DNA from: Linnemannia schmuckeri
Taxonomy: Eukaryota; Mortierellomycota; Mortierellomycetes; Mortierellales; Mortierellaceae
Length of the DNA stretch: 64,000 nucleotides
Assembly (NCBI GenBank): GCA_029449235.1
Contig: JANATG010000017.1
Coordinates: 264,001-328,000 of the forward strand
Direction: 5' to 3'
Position numbers and translations under genes: made by a program. Of the stretch, positions 20,243 to 31,027 are shown one piece after another (position 1 is the first letter of the stretch; each line of letters starts with the position of its first letter). The notes under the pieces are model-generated. The model was not told the DNA's origin. It saw only the letters and a program-made list of their open reading frames with translations, and made no database searches.

Positions 20243-21773
20243 CGCTTTTTATATCTCAACATTGCTCCCTTTTCTCCGTCGCTTGCACTTTATCCACGCA
20301 CCAATCAGTCAGAGACGGGTGTTCAATGGTTGTTAATTATCAGCGCCAAGACTTTTGAAAAAAAAGCGTGGGGACTCTAAAGAACCGTGCACCATTTGCG
20401 GAAACAAAACAAAATTGATCGATTAAACGGACCTCCCGGGGCACAGGTTCATGCAAGTAATCACAGCTGTGTCTTTGTGAAAACGAGAGTGTTCAAAAAT
20501 GTTGACTCGGGATTGCCTATTGTTTTCTCCATATGCAAGTAACGGTTTTTCAAAAAAAAGGATAAACTCCATTTGCGACAGAGTGTAATAGAAGTAAACA
20601 AAAACACAAAAATACAAGGACACAAAATCTGAACCTTAATGCGTGAGAATGTATACAAAAACGACAAAGGATATTGAAGGTTAATAATAGTAAAGCCGAT
20701 AAAAAGAACCTAACAATCGCGACACATATCAAAATAACAATAGTCTCCCTCGTAGATGCGCTTGCCTATGTTTTTTTTTTTTTTTTTTTTATCAATGAGA
20801 TATTTATTTCTAAATATCCGCCTCGTGTGTGAGCACAAGGTGAACAAGGGGCAGCCAGTCACTCTAAAGATGCGCTTGCCTATGTGATTCTTGTGAAATT
20901 GATGTTATGCGCCCCACAGTCACGTGCATATACACACAACAGGCGCTCAAGTGGTCACCTGTCAATCTGCCCCGCCCATCCCACCCTTCCTTGCGAGCAA
21001 TATTAGCACCTAAAATCGCTCATCGTTCTCACACGCTAAGCTAATTCGCACAAACGTAGTCATGCATTAACGGCCTTTCCCAGTGAACCTTATACAGTTT
21101 GTACCCATGCATGTTTGTTTGTGGGATTTTAGGGGGGTGAACGCCCACCGCGATAACCACCTTGGACGACAACAACAGTTGGCAGCTACCGCTTAGAGTT
21201 ACATTCTGGTTGATATCCCAGGATAAGTCGTTTAACAAATATATACATAAGCAGTATACACTTTGGCATATAGCACAATCAACTCCTTTTTCGTCTGCAG
21301 ACAAAATACCAAACAATAATTCTACGTTGATGAAGTCACTTTAATAAGTGTATTAGGGGATACTGAATACGGTTATTATTCTCGAGGAGTACGCCGGCTG
21401 CTCGATAATTCAGCATTGCTTTAATTTATTGTTAATGAGGAATCTTTAAGGAGATATACTAAAACAAGGTGTTGGATGCGCGGTGGGGATTTAACAGCTA
21501 ACCAGAGGGATGGTCAGTTGTAAATGCGAAAAAATTCTTACCATCCATATTTAGACAGGAGGTTTCAATTAACCCAATTGAGAGTGCAAAAAACCCTTGA
21601 GTGCTAAAGGCACTGATAATAGCTTCCTTTTTTGTACGTCATCATGAAGAGATACATCCATGGCAATAAAAAATAAAAAAACTCGTTATTTTTCTAACCC
21701 TCTTACTTCAAACGAGTTCCACTCATTCACATTCATTCACGCAGTAGCTTTCTGACTTTTACTCACCTCCTCG
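20243..21773. other. Long intergenic region, no gene recognised
   Basis: Contains poly-T at 20770-20790, AT-rich DNA and a short duplicated TAGATGCGCTTGCCTATG (about 20753 and 20868). One copy of a dispersed ~60-bp repeat lies at 21077-21135. No coding frame is convincing. Confidence 0.4.
21077..21135 (+). repeat. Dispersed ~60-bp repeat, copy 1
   Basis: CAGTGAACCTTATACAGTTT, GTACCCATGCATGTTTGTTT and GTGGGATTTT recur in the same orientation at 26958-27012 and partly at 27050-27080. No family assigned. Confidence 0.6.
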
Positions 21774-23018
21774 ATGTCAACACTTCTTTCCCGCTCTGAC
21801 TACATCCTCTTCTTGGAGGTCATGGTTGTGGTATCCTGGATGCTCGCAGTTGGCTGTGCTTTCCATGGGGACAATCCTTATCGTATGTTCCAAGCGGCCA
21901 CCCAAACACATCAAGTGCTCAGGGCCTTACACACCAGTCGCTATCTTGAGCCCCGCAATCGTATCCCCTTCTCAACAGACTGGAGGCTGCGTGTCCTTGA
22001 GGCGTACGACGACAAGGATTTTGCAATGTTCATGCGTATGACCAAGGCGCAATTCAATACTTTGGTCGACTTGATCAAGGACCAACCTGTTTTCATTTCA
22101 AGAGGCAAAAAACCTCAGCTACCCGTACGCGAGCAGCTCAAGATATGTCTCTACAGGCTTGGTGCACCAGCGATGAGGTTCGATTATGTGAAGGCACAGC
22201 ATGGTATTTCCAAAGGGCAGGCGTTTCTTTCATTCTGGCGATGTATTGAGGCCATACGCACGCTTGCACCTCGATTTATCCGTTGGCCGGATGTGGCTAG
22301 GCGACAAGTGATCAAGGGCTGGTACAAGGAGACGTTAGGATTGCAGCAGTGCATTGGTGCTGTCGACGGGGTCCACTTTCCTTACGATTACGCTCCTCAC
22401 CTGGACACTGTCGCATGGAACACCTACAAGTGTCGATATGCTATGGGGGCCACCGCTGTTTGCGACCACGAGAAGCGCTTCACATTTTTTCACGTTGGTA
22501 CCTTTGGATCAAAACACGACTCTCCCGCGTTCAAGGCGACAAAATTGTACAAGTGGAGCAACATTTTTTTCAACGGCGATGAGTACTTACTAGCGGACAA
22601 GGGCTATTCGCACCTTCCAATAACGATAATGCCCTTCAAGAGTAACAACGTCATGACGCAGCCACGCAAGGTTTTTAACAGTAGGCACAAGACAGGTCGT
22701 ACCAAGATCGAAAATGCCTTTGCGGCTCTCAAGGGCAAATTTGGGTCGCTTGAGTGCATGGCCGTCGATGTCGACAAGCAGGGTGACAAGGGAGCTGTGA
22801 TAAGCTGGATCATGGCCTGCGTCGTCCTCCACAACATGATCTTGATACATCCAGGCGACAAGTTGGAGGAGGGGCCAAAGTACAAGTTCAACAAAACTTG
22901 GATCCGAAGAGCCTCTGTGGAGGCACCTGCGGTTCACAATGACAATATAGACAGATGTGCTGGAAAAGCAAAGAGGGAACGGCTTGTGTCTTTAGTAGCA
23001 AGGCACTATCCATATTAA
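21774..23018 (+). CDS. PIF/Harbinger transposase, 414 aa
   Basis: A DDE nuclease of the HARBI1/DDE_Tnp_4 family. The catalytic triad is visible: Asp in IGAVDGVHFP, Asp in GSKHDSPAF and Glu in KIENAFAALKGKF, with the LLADKGY motif between the second and third. The N-terminus (LPVREQLKICLYRL) carries the family's HTH-like region. A short hydrophobic start precedes it. The frame is intact with no intron, so the protein may be functional. Harbinger elements normally encode a Myb/SANT-like partner; the decayed minus-strand gene next door (23067-24676) fits this role. I could not define terminal inverted repeats with confidence. Confidence 0.85.
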   Translation: MSTLLSRSDYILFLEVMVVVSWMLAVGCAFHGDNPYRMFQAATQTHQVLRALHTSRYLEPRNRIPFSTDWRLRVLEAYDDKDFAMFMRMTKAQFNTLVDLIKDQPVFISRGKKPQLPVREQLKICLYRLGAPAMRFDYVKAQHGISKGQAFLSFWRCIEAIRTLAPRFIRWPDVARRQVIKGWYKETLGLQQCIGAVDGVHFPYDYAPHLDTVAWNTYKCRYAMGATAVCDHEKRFTFFHVGTFGSKHDSPAFKATKLYKWSNIFFNGDEYLLADKGYSHLPITIMPFKSNNVMTQPRKVFNSRHKTGRTKIENAFAALKGKFGSLECMAVDVDKQGDKGAVISWIMACVVLHNMILIHPGDKLEEGPKYKFNKTWIRRASVEAPAVHNDNIDRCAGKAKRERLVSLVARHYPY

Positions 23019-23066
23019 ACTAGACGAAAAAAAAATCCTTAAAGCTGTTTTTCGGAGGATGAAGTC

Positions 23067-24676
23067 CTACGATAATGCCGCTTGCCTCTTGAGATGCTCG
23101 TGTTGCAACAATATGTCATAGTATTTGTCCCTCATCTCGTCGTACTTGACCTGCCATGTGTCGCATCTGACTTGCAGTGCATCGCACCTGGCCTCCAGCT
23201 CGCGAATCCTGGTTTGACAATACAAAAGCTGATCGCCCGACTTGAAGGCTTCCATTGCAGATGACGCATTGTCTATGAATGCGCTGAGGCTAGCAGACAC
23301 CTCGGCCTTTGATCCTTTGATCGAGCGACTTCCTGACATGCTGCTCTCTGCTTCATCCAACAAGTCGACATCGTCAAGCATCGCATTGTCCACCGCTTCA
23401 GGAGAGCTAACTTTTTAATCAAGATAAATTAGTGAGTAAACGTTATTATTTCGGCAATGGAAAAAACGTTAAAATACTAAAGTATCGCAGTGATCTTGGG
23501 TAGACAGATACCTTCTGTTTCAACACTCTCTACATTGGCAAGATCCAGAGGAGGGAGATTGTCCTGGGTTTCTGTGGGATTGAACTTTGGGATATGCCGC
23601 ATCTTATCCCACAGCTCATGGTAACCAGGAAACATTGACTCCCTTTGTTGTTGGAGGGTCATACCATCTTTAGTGCCAGAGCCTGTCGACGTGGTCCCTC
23701 GTTGGACGTCCTTGACCTTTTTCACCATATATTCCAGTCGCTTCCTCACCAAACGGCTATCGACCATCTCGTTTGACACATTCCGCCTCTTCTTTACAAA
23801 TCCTGCCGCCTCCTCGTAGACCTTGTTTATTCCGCCACTTGACTTTGCCTCACTTGGGATCATTGCACGCGCAAGGTTGTTGCCTTTTATCGCCCATTTC
23901 TTGATTGAACGATTGATGGGGTTCCTTCAGTATCCCTTATGATTCTCTAAGTCGGAAGGTGGCGAGCTACTGCGCTCTGGCGACAGGGATGTTGGGAAAA
24001 TGCTTCTGTACTGCGACTGAGACGTCTTGACTTTATCATTGACGTTTTTTGATGGTGCAGGTGGAGTTACTGAAGTAGCTGGCTTCAATGGAAGAGATGC
24101 CAAGGTTTTGGGAGAAATCGACAATGGTTTTGGGGCAGGCTGTTTGGGCTGATCCAAATGGATTGGCTGTTGTCCTTGACGGCCAAGTGGTTGTTGCTTC
24201 TGTTGGTTGGTTTGTTCCCTGCACAGCGGTGGAGGAAACTAGAGCGTTTGCATCATCGATTCCTGCCACATGGGATGCGTGATGACTGGCGTAGCTGGCG
24301 GGGAAGAACTCAGCTCCACAACCTCAGCAATGGAATCCGGTGCAGGCGCTGGTAAATCTGTTACCCGTCGTCGTTTACGAACAAGGGGTTCCTCTTCCTC
24401 GCCGTCGTCAGCTGAAGGAGTGGGTTGAGATGGCCTATCTTTTTTTTTATCGACAGCTGGTGCTGGTGGTGATGATGACTTATCATAGGTGTTGTCATCG
24501 AATGGAGAGGGGGGTTGGGATGGGCGGTTTTCTTTATTATCACCAGCTGAAGGTAGTGTTCGAGAGTGTTGCGTGGCAAGTTTGGGTTGCTGCTGGCGGT
24601 GAGGTTGACGCTGAAGTTGGCGAAGAGCAGCGCCGCTGCGTAATACCATGGTGCGAGTTGATGATCTTGTCGCCAT
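23067..24676 (-). pseudogene. Decayed Myb/SANT-like Harbinger partner protein
   Basis: One frame runs from ATG 24676 to a donor at about 23505 (GAAG/GTATCT), then from acceptor AAAAAG/TT at about 23412 to 23067. The order is a basic Ser/Pro/Gln-rich N-terminus, a Trp-containing helical block (RSIKKWAIKGNN to the RKRLEYMVKKVK segment) that looks Myb/SANT-like, and a C-terminal coiled coil (RIRELEARCDALQVRCD). The frame contains a TAG at 24239-24241 and a TGA at 23927-23929, where TGG (Trp) would suit the domain. Apart from these the frame is continuous. The two genes converge tail to tail, as in many Harbinger elements. It could alternatively be a spliced gene that removes the stops, but I find no convincing introns for that. 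Confidence 0.6.
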
Positions 24677-24907
24677 GTGTGGAGTGGAGCAAGAAAAACA
24701 AAAAGAAAAAAAGTTGCCAAGAAAAAACTTGACAACAAAGACTGAGGGATACTTTGATGTCATCCGTGTTTGGGAGAAGCCCAGGCCATTCGTTCCTTTA
24801 TAGTAAGAGTCCTACGTCCGAAAAAAACATTAAAAAAAGTGTTTTTTTGGCACAAAACTGATTGGTCCACGTTCATTTAGAACAACGCTAATCCCTATAC
24901 TATATAG

Positions 24908-25219
24908 TCATTTACTTTCCTTTCCTGACCTTGGGTGGCTTAGATGATTGGCCAAGAATGCGTTTCGCACTTTACCCTTTTGGTGCTTAAGAACTGAACA
25001 TCCCTCAGAACACCAGTCTTTCTTAGAAGGCGGATTGCTCCACAGCAAACAATGATAGTACTCTTCCAAGTTGGTGACATTGTGAGCCTTCATTTGCACA
25101 CGACACAACAAAGACTTGGTGCACATGGAATTTCTTATTCGCGCGATGCAATCTCCCAACGCCAAGTCCAAGGCCCCCATCTTTACACAAATGCAGTACA
25201 ACCTAAATAATTCCAACAT
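24908..25219 (-). CDS. Hypothetical cysteine-containing protein, 103 aa
   Basis: An ATG frame encoding MLELFRLYCICVKMG..., with scattered Cys and a KDWCSEGCSVLKHQKGK segment near the end. No domain is recognised. It lies between the Harbinger partner gene and the Helitron scrap and may belong to either element. The coding call rests only on open frame and residue composition. Confidence 0.3.
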   Translation of the reverse strand: MLELFRLYCICVKMGALDLALGDCIARIRNSMCTKSLLCRVQMKAHNVTNLEEYYHCLLWSNPPSKKDWCSEGCSVLKHQKGKVRNAFLANHLSHPRSGKESK

Positions 25220-25395
25220 TAGGTTTGTAATGAGAACTAGAATAGTGCCTGCGGCTTCGCTCGTGGAGGTGTTGGGTGAAAAAAAACATGAAAAAATGTA
25301 GGTGTAGTTTTGTGTTGTAATTTTTATTTCTGTCTGCCGCTGTCCTGTTCTCCCTCCCTTCCTCTCCACTCTTTTTTTTTTGTGTCATTTTTTTT

Positions 25396-25770
25396 TCAGT
25401 CACTCAGAGCAAGAATTTCTGGGTAAACAACATTTGCTGTACAGCCATATGGTGTATCGGGATGCTCCCTCTCAATCAACACAAGCACATTGTTCTTGCT
25501 CGTCATTCGAGATAGGGCGACGTACAGTTGACCATGGGCGAATACCGGCTTCTTGATATATATACCAACAGTCCCTAAAGTCTGACCTTGGGCCTTTTTG
25601 ATAGTCATTGCAAAGGCAGGCCGGATAGGGAACTGGAGTCGCCAGAACTTGAATGGCATATCGAGATCAGAAGGGCAGATCGGGATGCAGGAAAAGAATA
25701 CTTGATTGCCGGCATGTGTTCCTGTAATGATAGTGGCTCCTAAGACGTATCAGGAGAGTGACGTACACAC
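25396..25770 (-). pseudogene. Helitron Pif1-like helicase C-terminal fragment
   Basis: The reading includes GATIITGTHAGNQVFF, PSDLDMPFKFWRLQFPIRPA, TIKKAQGQTL and GQLYVALSRMTS, the final helicase motifs of Helitron Rep-helicase proteins. TANVVYPEIL follows and the frame ends. Upstream sequence does not continue the helicase in an open frame, so only the last ~120 residues survive. I could not identify the 3' hairpin or CTRR terminus. Confidence 0.8.
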
Positions 25771-26290
25771 GTATATATGAGTCGCGTACCATTGCAAAGT
25801 CCTTTCTGTGACATGAGGTTTCGAAGTGGTATGACAGGGCAGACCACGTTATTGCGGGCAACAAAAAAATTTCACGGTCCAACAATTCAGCCATGTGTTC
25901 TGAGACTGCTCTTTTAGTTTCTCTTAAACGGCCTCTTTCGGACATACCTTTCATCCAACAGCCCAACTTTGTTCCATAACTGAGCCCATATTCCAATCTC
26001 ATCACTCTCTCCTTCTGCCTATTACTCGGGTTGGTTTGTGCAACAACTACAAAAGAATATTTCGTGGGTCCTCGGCTTGGAAAAAGGAGTGTTACATATG
26101 AAAAATGATGGCAAGTGGTGAAAGGGAGAGGAGGAAGAAAAGGCGAAGAGGAATATCATGCTTGTGACATTGTAAATAAAACAGAAGGGGCTTCAATGTT
26201 CACTATGCGTACTGTCTTGTAGACTTTTCAGTAATCGTTCATGCGCAAGATCACAGTTGCCTGTGTGAAAAGCGAGGGGGAAGCTATATT
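25771..26290. other. Intergenic, no gene recognised
   Basis: An open minus-strand frame (25667-26005) overlaps the helicase fragment but has no recognised motif. The rest is non-coding in appearance. Confidence 0.35.
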
Positions 26291-26296
26291 GCTCTT

Positions 26297-26620
26297 GTGT
26301 TCAAGAAGGAGGCTCGCAATGTCGACTTTACAACTAGGCTTTTAGGTTTTTCAAGGGAACTACTTGTGTCCAGGACTCCCGTCGGATTTGTGTGAGAGTA
26401 AGGAAGAACCACTTTAAGTTTTGTGCCCTAGAAAGGAGGCTCGCAATGTCGACTTTACAACTGGGCGTTAGGTTTTCAAGGGAACTATTTGTGTCCGGGA
26501 TTACTGCTATGTCTGCATGGGAATGAGGGCGATGTCACACCTTTACTTGTGCCCAAGACAGAACCCAAAATGTTAACTCTGCGACCTGGCATTTAGGTTT
26601 CAAGGGTACTAGACTAGTTG
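26297..26620 (+). repeat. Three degenerate copies of a ~127-bp tandem unit
   Basis: GGCTCGCAATGTCGACTTTA at 26311 and 26438 (127-bp period) and a diverged third copy near 26563 (AAAATGTTAACTCTGCGAC). Each unit also carries GGTTTTCAAGGGAACTA and TTGTGTCC. Confidence 0.75.
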
Positions 26621-27020
26621 TTCATAACTCTTTTGCAAAATAAGGTAATAGAAGGGCGATGGAGAGAAGCATAGCGTAATGAGGGTGGATAAGAGCGCCT
26701 GGTAACTTACTAAGCTGGCGCTGCTGGGCGGTCACAAAAAGAGGGCAAAAAAAGGTCAGGTAACGTAATTTTTCTAATATTAGACCTTAACCCAAGAAAC
26801 GAAGGGGAGAGAAACTACAACTACTGAAGGAGGGCGAAGGTCCTTGTTCTCACCGGAAACTCATGCCGACGGTGTTCTAGTGCAACCAAGGCAGCAGGTG
26901 CCTACAACTCAGAAAGATGCACAGGCTAATAAGATATCACAATGACAGTAACTGTTTCCAGTAAACCTTGTATAGCTTGTACCCATGCATACTTGTTTGC
27001 GGCATTTTTTAGAAATGTAC
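26621..27020. other. Intergenic with dispersed repeat, copy 2
   Basis: Copy 2 of the 21.08 kb repeat is at 26958-27012. AGGTAACGTAATTTTTCTAA near 26758 resembles the AGGTAACGTGATTTTCATTT units at 34.5 kb. No gene seen. Confidence 0.45.
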
Positions 27021-28290
27021 TTTAGGCTATACTTGTGCATGATACCCCCATGCATGTTTGTTTGCGGTATTTTTTAGAATTGTGCGCGGTCCTCCTGGGA
27101 GAGATACCCCTGGAAGTCGCCGGCAGAATCGATTGGTACTTGTACAGCAAGTAGCATAGACCTTGTGCTATTTGGAGGTCTCCAGTAAAATCGACCAGCA
27201 CTACAAGAACAGCCATCATTTTTCCTTTGGGCTGTTCTTTGGGCTGTTCTTTGGGCTGTACTTTGTGTATGATGACCGCAATGTACTGTTTAGTATACCA
27301 TATAACACACCACGTCACTTTTTAAAAAGGATTGACAAACAAACAAACAAATACCGATGAGGGCGCCTCTGCAGTTAAAGTACCGTAGTTGAAAGTAGAC
27401 CGAGGCCCAGAGGCCAGAACCCGCATTGTTCCCCGCGCCGTTTTGCCGAGGTGTTGCAAAGCTGCCATAGACAATCATTGCTGTTGGGATGTATGGACAT
27501 TATTAGTAGTGAGCACAAACAAATTTCCTCGCTCTCTCTCTGTCTCTCATTTGCATGACCTTGTACCTTTCGGAAGTGCATCCGAAGAGAAAACACAGGA
27601 ATTTATTTCCTCTCTCAGTTCATACAGCTTTGATGGTCACTTCAGTTTACAGCCACAAGCTTGCATATTGGGGTCACCTGTGCTGCACACAGTTTAGTAC
27701 AGTCTGGGAACTCTCGCAGTTCGAAAGTAATGTTTCTCATCCATTCTAAAAGGCAGCATGTTGAATGCCTGGGTGGCTTCTACGCTGTTCAACATTGACA
27801 CGAATATTCATACCTAAGTATTGACTATGTCCAACTCTTAAAAAAGCAGGCGTCAAGACAAGACTAGCCAAATGAATGGGAGGTGGCATTTGTGGTCCAG
27901 TTCAGCATCTTCACTTGCTATCCAGTATTCTTGTGTGCAGTGCTCTTTTGCTCCTTTGAGAACTTAAATCCAGTGAAATGGCATGAGCAAAGGATGGGCA
28001 ATGAACAATGAATGGTAAAAGATTCTTATTGTAAAACAAGGTTCACTATAGTACTTCAATTCAACAGATGTCCCAAAAGTACTTTATCAAGGTGAAAAAT
28101 AAAGAACGATTTTATATGTCCAGGACCCTATCACAGGTAGCGATGTTCCAGGGGTAGTTGGATGGTTGATTATGGCGCAGGTTGTAGCCGCTGTTTGGTC
28201 AAAAAATAACTGTTATCCAACAATGTATAAATGGCAAAGAAAAATCATGTCAATCTCCTCATCATGTTAGTATCAACATTTACCACTATC
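27021..28290. other. Intergenic, no gene recognised
   Basis: A partial third copy of the dispersed repeat lies at 27050-27080, and three tandem TTTGGGCTGTTC units at about 27223-27258. No frame has a convincing start, domain or splice pattern. Confidence 0.4.
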
Positions 28291-28293
28291 AAG

Positions 28294-28395
28294 GTAGGCT
28301 ATCTTGCGATTGCGGGTCTACAACCCTCGTTATTCTGATATTTTTTTTCTCATTTGGAACATATGCTTAATATTCCTAACAACATTGGTTTTTAG
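28294..28395 (+). other. 5'UTR intron of the 28398 gene
   Basis: GTAGGC donor after CTATCAAG and a GGTTTTTAG acceptor three bases before the ATG. A TATA box (TATAAATG) lies at about 28225. Confidence 0.6.
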
Positions 28396-28397
28396 AA

Positions 28398-28826
28398 ATG
28401 ATTGTCAAGCGGTCTTCAATCGTTATCACGGTTGCAATCTTTTATGCATCTCTTGGATTCCTTAGAGTGGAAAGCAAGAGCAACCTCAGCGCGGAAAGAG
28501 ACTATACCCTCGGAGTGGAAAGCTATGAGGTCATTGATGGGGAAAGCAAGAAAGTCTTCACATTCAAGACTCCAGTTGGTACATATGCTTCGTATGTTTT
28601 GGAGTGCGGTGCTGGCTCTCTTGCTGGGTTATGCTATGGAAACTGCAGATGCTCAGTTAATGGTAAGGTATTGTGTTCCACATTTACCTTCCCCAAGTAT
28701 CCGCTTTGTGACTCTTACAAGGCCTGTACAAGCCAGTCCAGTGAAACCTGTCCTCTTGGGTTCATGTGCGAATGTTCGAGGTTGGATCCAGCACCTTGTC
28801 TCGTAAGACCACCGTATTGTGGTTGA
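28398..28826 (+). CDS. Cysteine-rich secreted protein, 142 aa (paralog 1)
   Basis: Hydrophobic signal (SSIVITVAIFYASLGFLRV), a charged spacer and a C-terminal domain with 12 cysteines: YVLECGAG..GLCYGNCRCS..G..LC and so on. The same framework occurs in the next gene (29360-29704), so the pair arose by tandem duplication. I do not recognise the family. An effector-like, secreted, disulphide-stabilised protein is the best description. Both have a TATA box and a short 5'UTR intron ending just before the ATG. Confidence 0.7.
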   Translation: MIVKRSSIVITVAIFYASLGFLRVESKSNLSAERDYTLGVESYEVIDGESKKVFTFKTPVGTYASYVLECGAGSLAGLCYGNCRCSVNGKVLCSTFTFPKYPLCDSYKACTSQSSETCPLGFMCECSRLDPAPCLVRPPYCG

Positions 28827-29359
28827 TTGGACATTATGGGCGTTATCATGAAGTTGACCCGACCAACATAGGTTACTATTTGAGAGAGACACGTCATGCA
28901 TTAAAGTGAGCATTTTGATAAATTTTGGGTTTAGTCTCATGGATGATATCCACTAAATTGATGGGCAGACCACTCCTTGCGGAAAAATAGTAAAAAGCAT
29001 TCTTATTGTAAAATAAGGTTCACTGGGGTACTTCAATCCAATGAATGTCTGTCATTTTCCAATAGTAAAAGAGACGGATAAAGGTGCGATATTTTTTGTC
29101 TAGGACTCTTCAGTAGCAAAAACAAAACACTACGCAATCATAATCTTTTATCAATGCATTAGACTCAAATCCTGAGGTTCAGCTACCACTTACGTGCCGG
29201 TCCGTGACTAGACTGAAGTTGTTTATTTGTTTATTCAAACTTGGAGACTAAAAACTCTATATAAACTGAAAAACAAACAGCCTACCTTTCTCAATTTTTT
29301 ATTTTCCATCATTCCCGAAAACTCACAAAAGTAATAGTAAATCCTTTCTTCATATAGAT

Positions 29360-29704
29360 ATGCTTGTAACGGCACTAAGGTCTATTATTGCCATTGTTAT
29401 CTTTATCCTCGGAGTCGAAAGTAACCTCTCCAAGTCTAGGAAGCCAGATGGGGATGCTGTCAGTTATGTTCTAGAATGTGGTGCTGGGCCTATCTCAGGT
29501 CTATGTTATGGGAACTGCAAATGTTCTATACATGGTCAGGTGGTGTGCCCAGACTTTGATATTCCCGGTTATCCAGAATGCAGCTCACAGACTGTATGCA
29601 TCGAAAAATATCGATCAGCCTGTCCGGTTGCCATGTGTTTATGCAGTTTCATTGTACCGCTCGGTATTTTCCGTAGTCACCAAAACCAAATAACTCTTGG
29701 CTGA
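29360..29704 (+). CDS. Cysteine-rich secreted protein, 114 aa (paralog 2)
   Basis: Signal peptide (ALRSIIAIVIFILGVES) followed by the same YVLECGAG..GLCYGNCKCS framework as the gene 530 bp upstream, with ten cysteines. The last two cysteines of paralog 1 are missing and the C-terminus (FRSHQNQITLG) is unrelated, so the end may have shifted frame. The spacer between signal and domain is shorter. A TATA box at about 29261 and a GTAATAG...CATATAG intron just before the ATG repeat the gene architecture. Confidence 0.7.
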   Translation: MLVTALRSIIAIVIFILGVESNLSKSRKPDGDAVSYVLECGAGPISGLCYGNCKCSIHGQVVCPDFDIPGYPECSSQTVCIEKYRSACPVAMCLCSFIVPLGIFRSHQNQITLG

Positions 29705-29897
29705 CAAATGGAAATGATTCCAGGAAGGTTATTTCCTGTAATCCCACCAGATAGTGTTGATATACACACAAAAATAATTCAAAAAAAATATTCATTTCAT
29801 TTTTCCGGCGTTCATGATTAAAACCCCCTATTTTGTACTTTTGTTTACTCTTACATTTTCAGGCCTTTTGTTTACTTGTCTCGCTGGCTGGCTCTCT

Positions 29898-30655
29898 GGT
29901 TGGCGTTGCCGAATGAAATGACGGCTGAAGTCTATTATTCGACAACACCAGGGACTCTAGATGTGTGTATTCTTCTTTAATGATTCACGTGAACCTCCCA
30001 AAAAAAAATGTGCAGACTACTGTCTTTGCTACAAATAGGACTCTAGCCTGTTCTATGAACACTATCTACTTGCTAGAATGGGTGGGTTGGGTGGGACATC
30101 TAAAGTCCCTGGTGTTGTCGAATAATAGGCTTCAGTCGTCATTTCATTCGGCAACGCCAACCATTATTCTTCCAAAACCAGGGACTCTATCTGTGGATCC
30201 AGAGTTAGGAAAAATGGCTGTGCTGAAATTAGTTCCTAAGGATCTAGAAATCCTATAGAACGTTTCTACAATAGCAGGGGAAGACCAGTTGCCATGGGTC
30301 ACCAGTACCACATCGTCGACTGGTATGCCTCTTATGAGTGCTGAGGTTGCGCCCACCGCTGTCGCCTTATAAGCGGGGTTGCCCTTCTTCTCTGGGCATC
30401 CATTCCAATATCGCTCTGATGTGCTTTGAGATCCTTTGGCTCCCAATGCCTATACTGGCTTTGTACTGACTGCGGCTTAGTAGGGTGCGCTCCTCTGAGT
30501 CTGTCTTGTGGTGCTGGGTCCTTGCGAACCGATCCTGGTCTGCCGTTCGGCGACGATACTCGACATAAGCCTTGACTGAGCAATAGGCCTCCACGGGTGT
30601 GATTTGATGGTTATGGTCTTAATGATTCTTTGTCCTCCACGGGTTTCCATATCCT
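29898..30655 (-). mobile_element. 3' relic of a DIRS element
   Basis: On the minus strand the order is the end of a tyrosine recombinase (PVDDVVL..HGNWSSPAIVE..YRISRSL, about 30655-30200, with frameshifts), an internal complementary region (30195-30105) and the inverted and terminal right end (30105-29898). It matches DIRS element 1 over all these parts. The Arg of the H-x-x-R box is lost here (KATAVG). Everything upstream of the recombinase is gone. Confidence 0.85.
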
Positions 30656-31027
30656 AAGTACTTTTTTGAACCCTATTCCAAGACATGGAAAATCACGTTA
30701 CCTGGGCCTTTTTTTTTTTTTTGGGCGAGGAAGTGAAATGTCACGTTATCTTTGCCTTTCCTGCGCCCTCGCTTGTGCCAGCACCAACTGCCATCTGCGC
30801 CAGAACTAGTCCAACGTGCATCATCACTGCAAGCTTCAGAATTTAGCCCCCTATCCACTTGCACACCAACATATAAATACACCTGTCTTCTCGCATGATA
30901 AACAGTATTAATTCTTGCCCCTCCTTCTTGTTTCCACACCCTTGTCTCTCCTCTGCTTCCTACACCTCTTGCATTTCCTTCCTCCCTTTAGCTGTTACAT
31001 ACGTTGACCATATCTCATCATTTTCAG

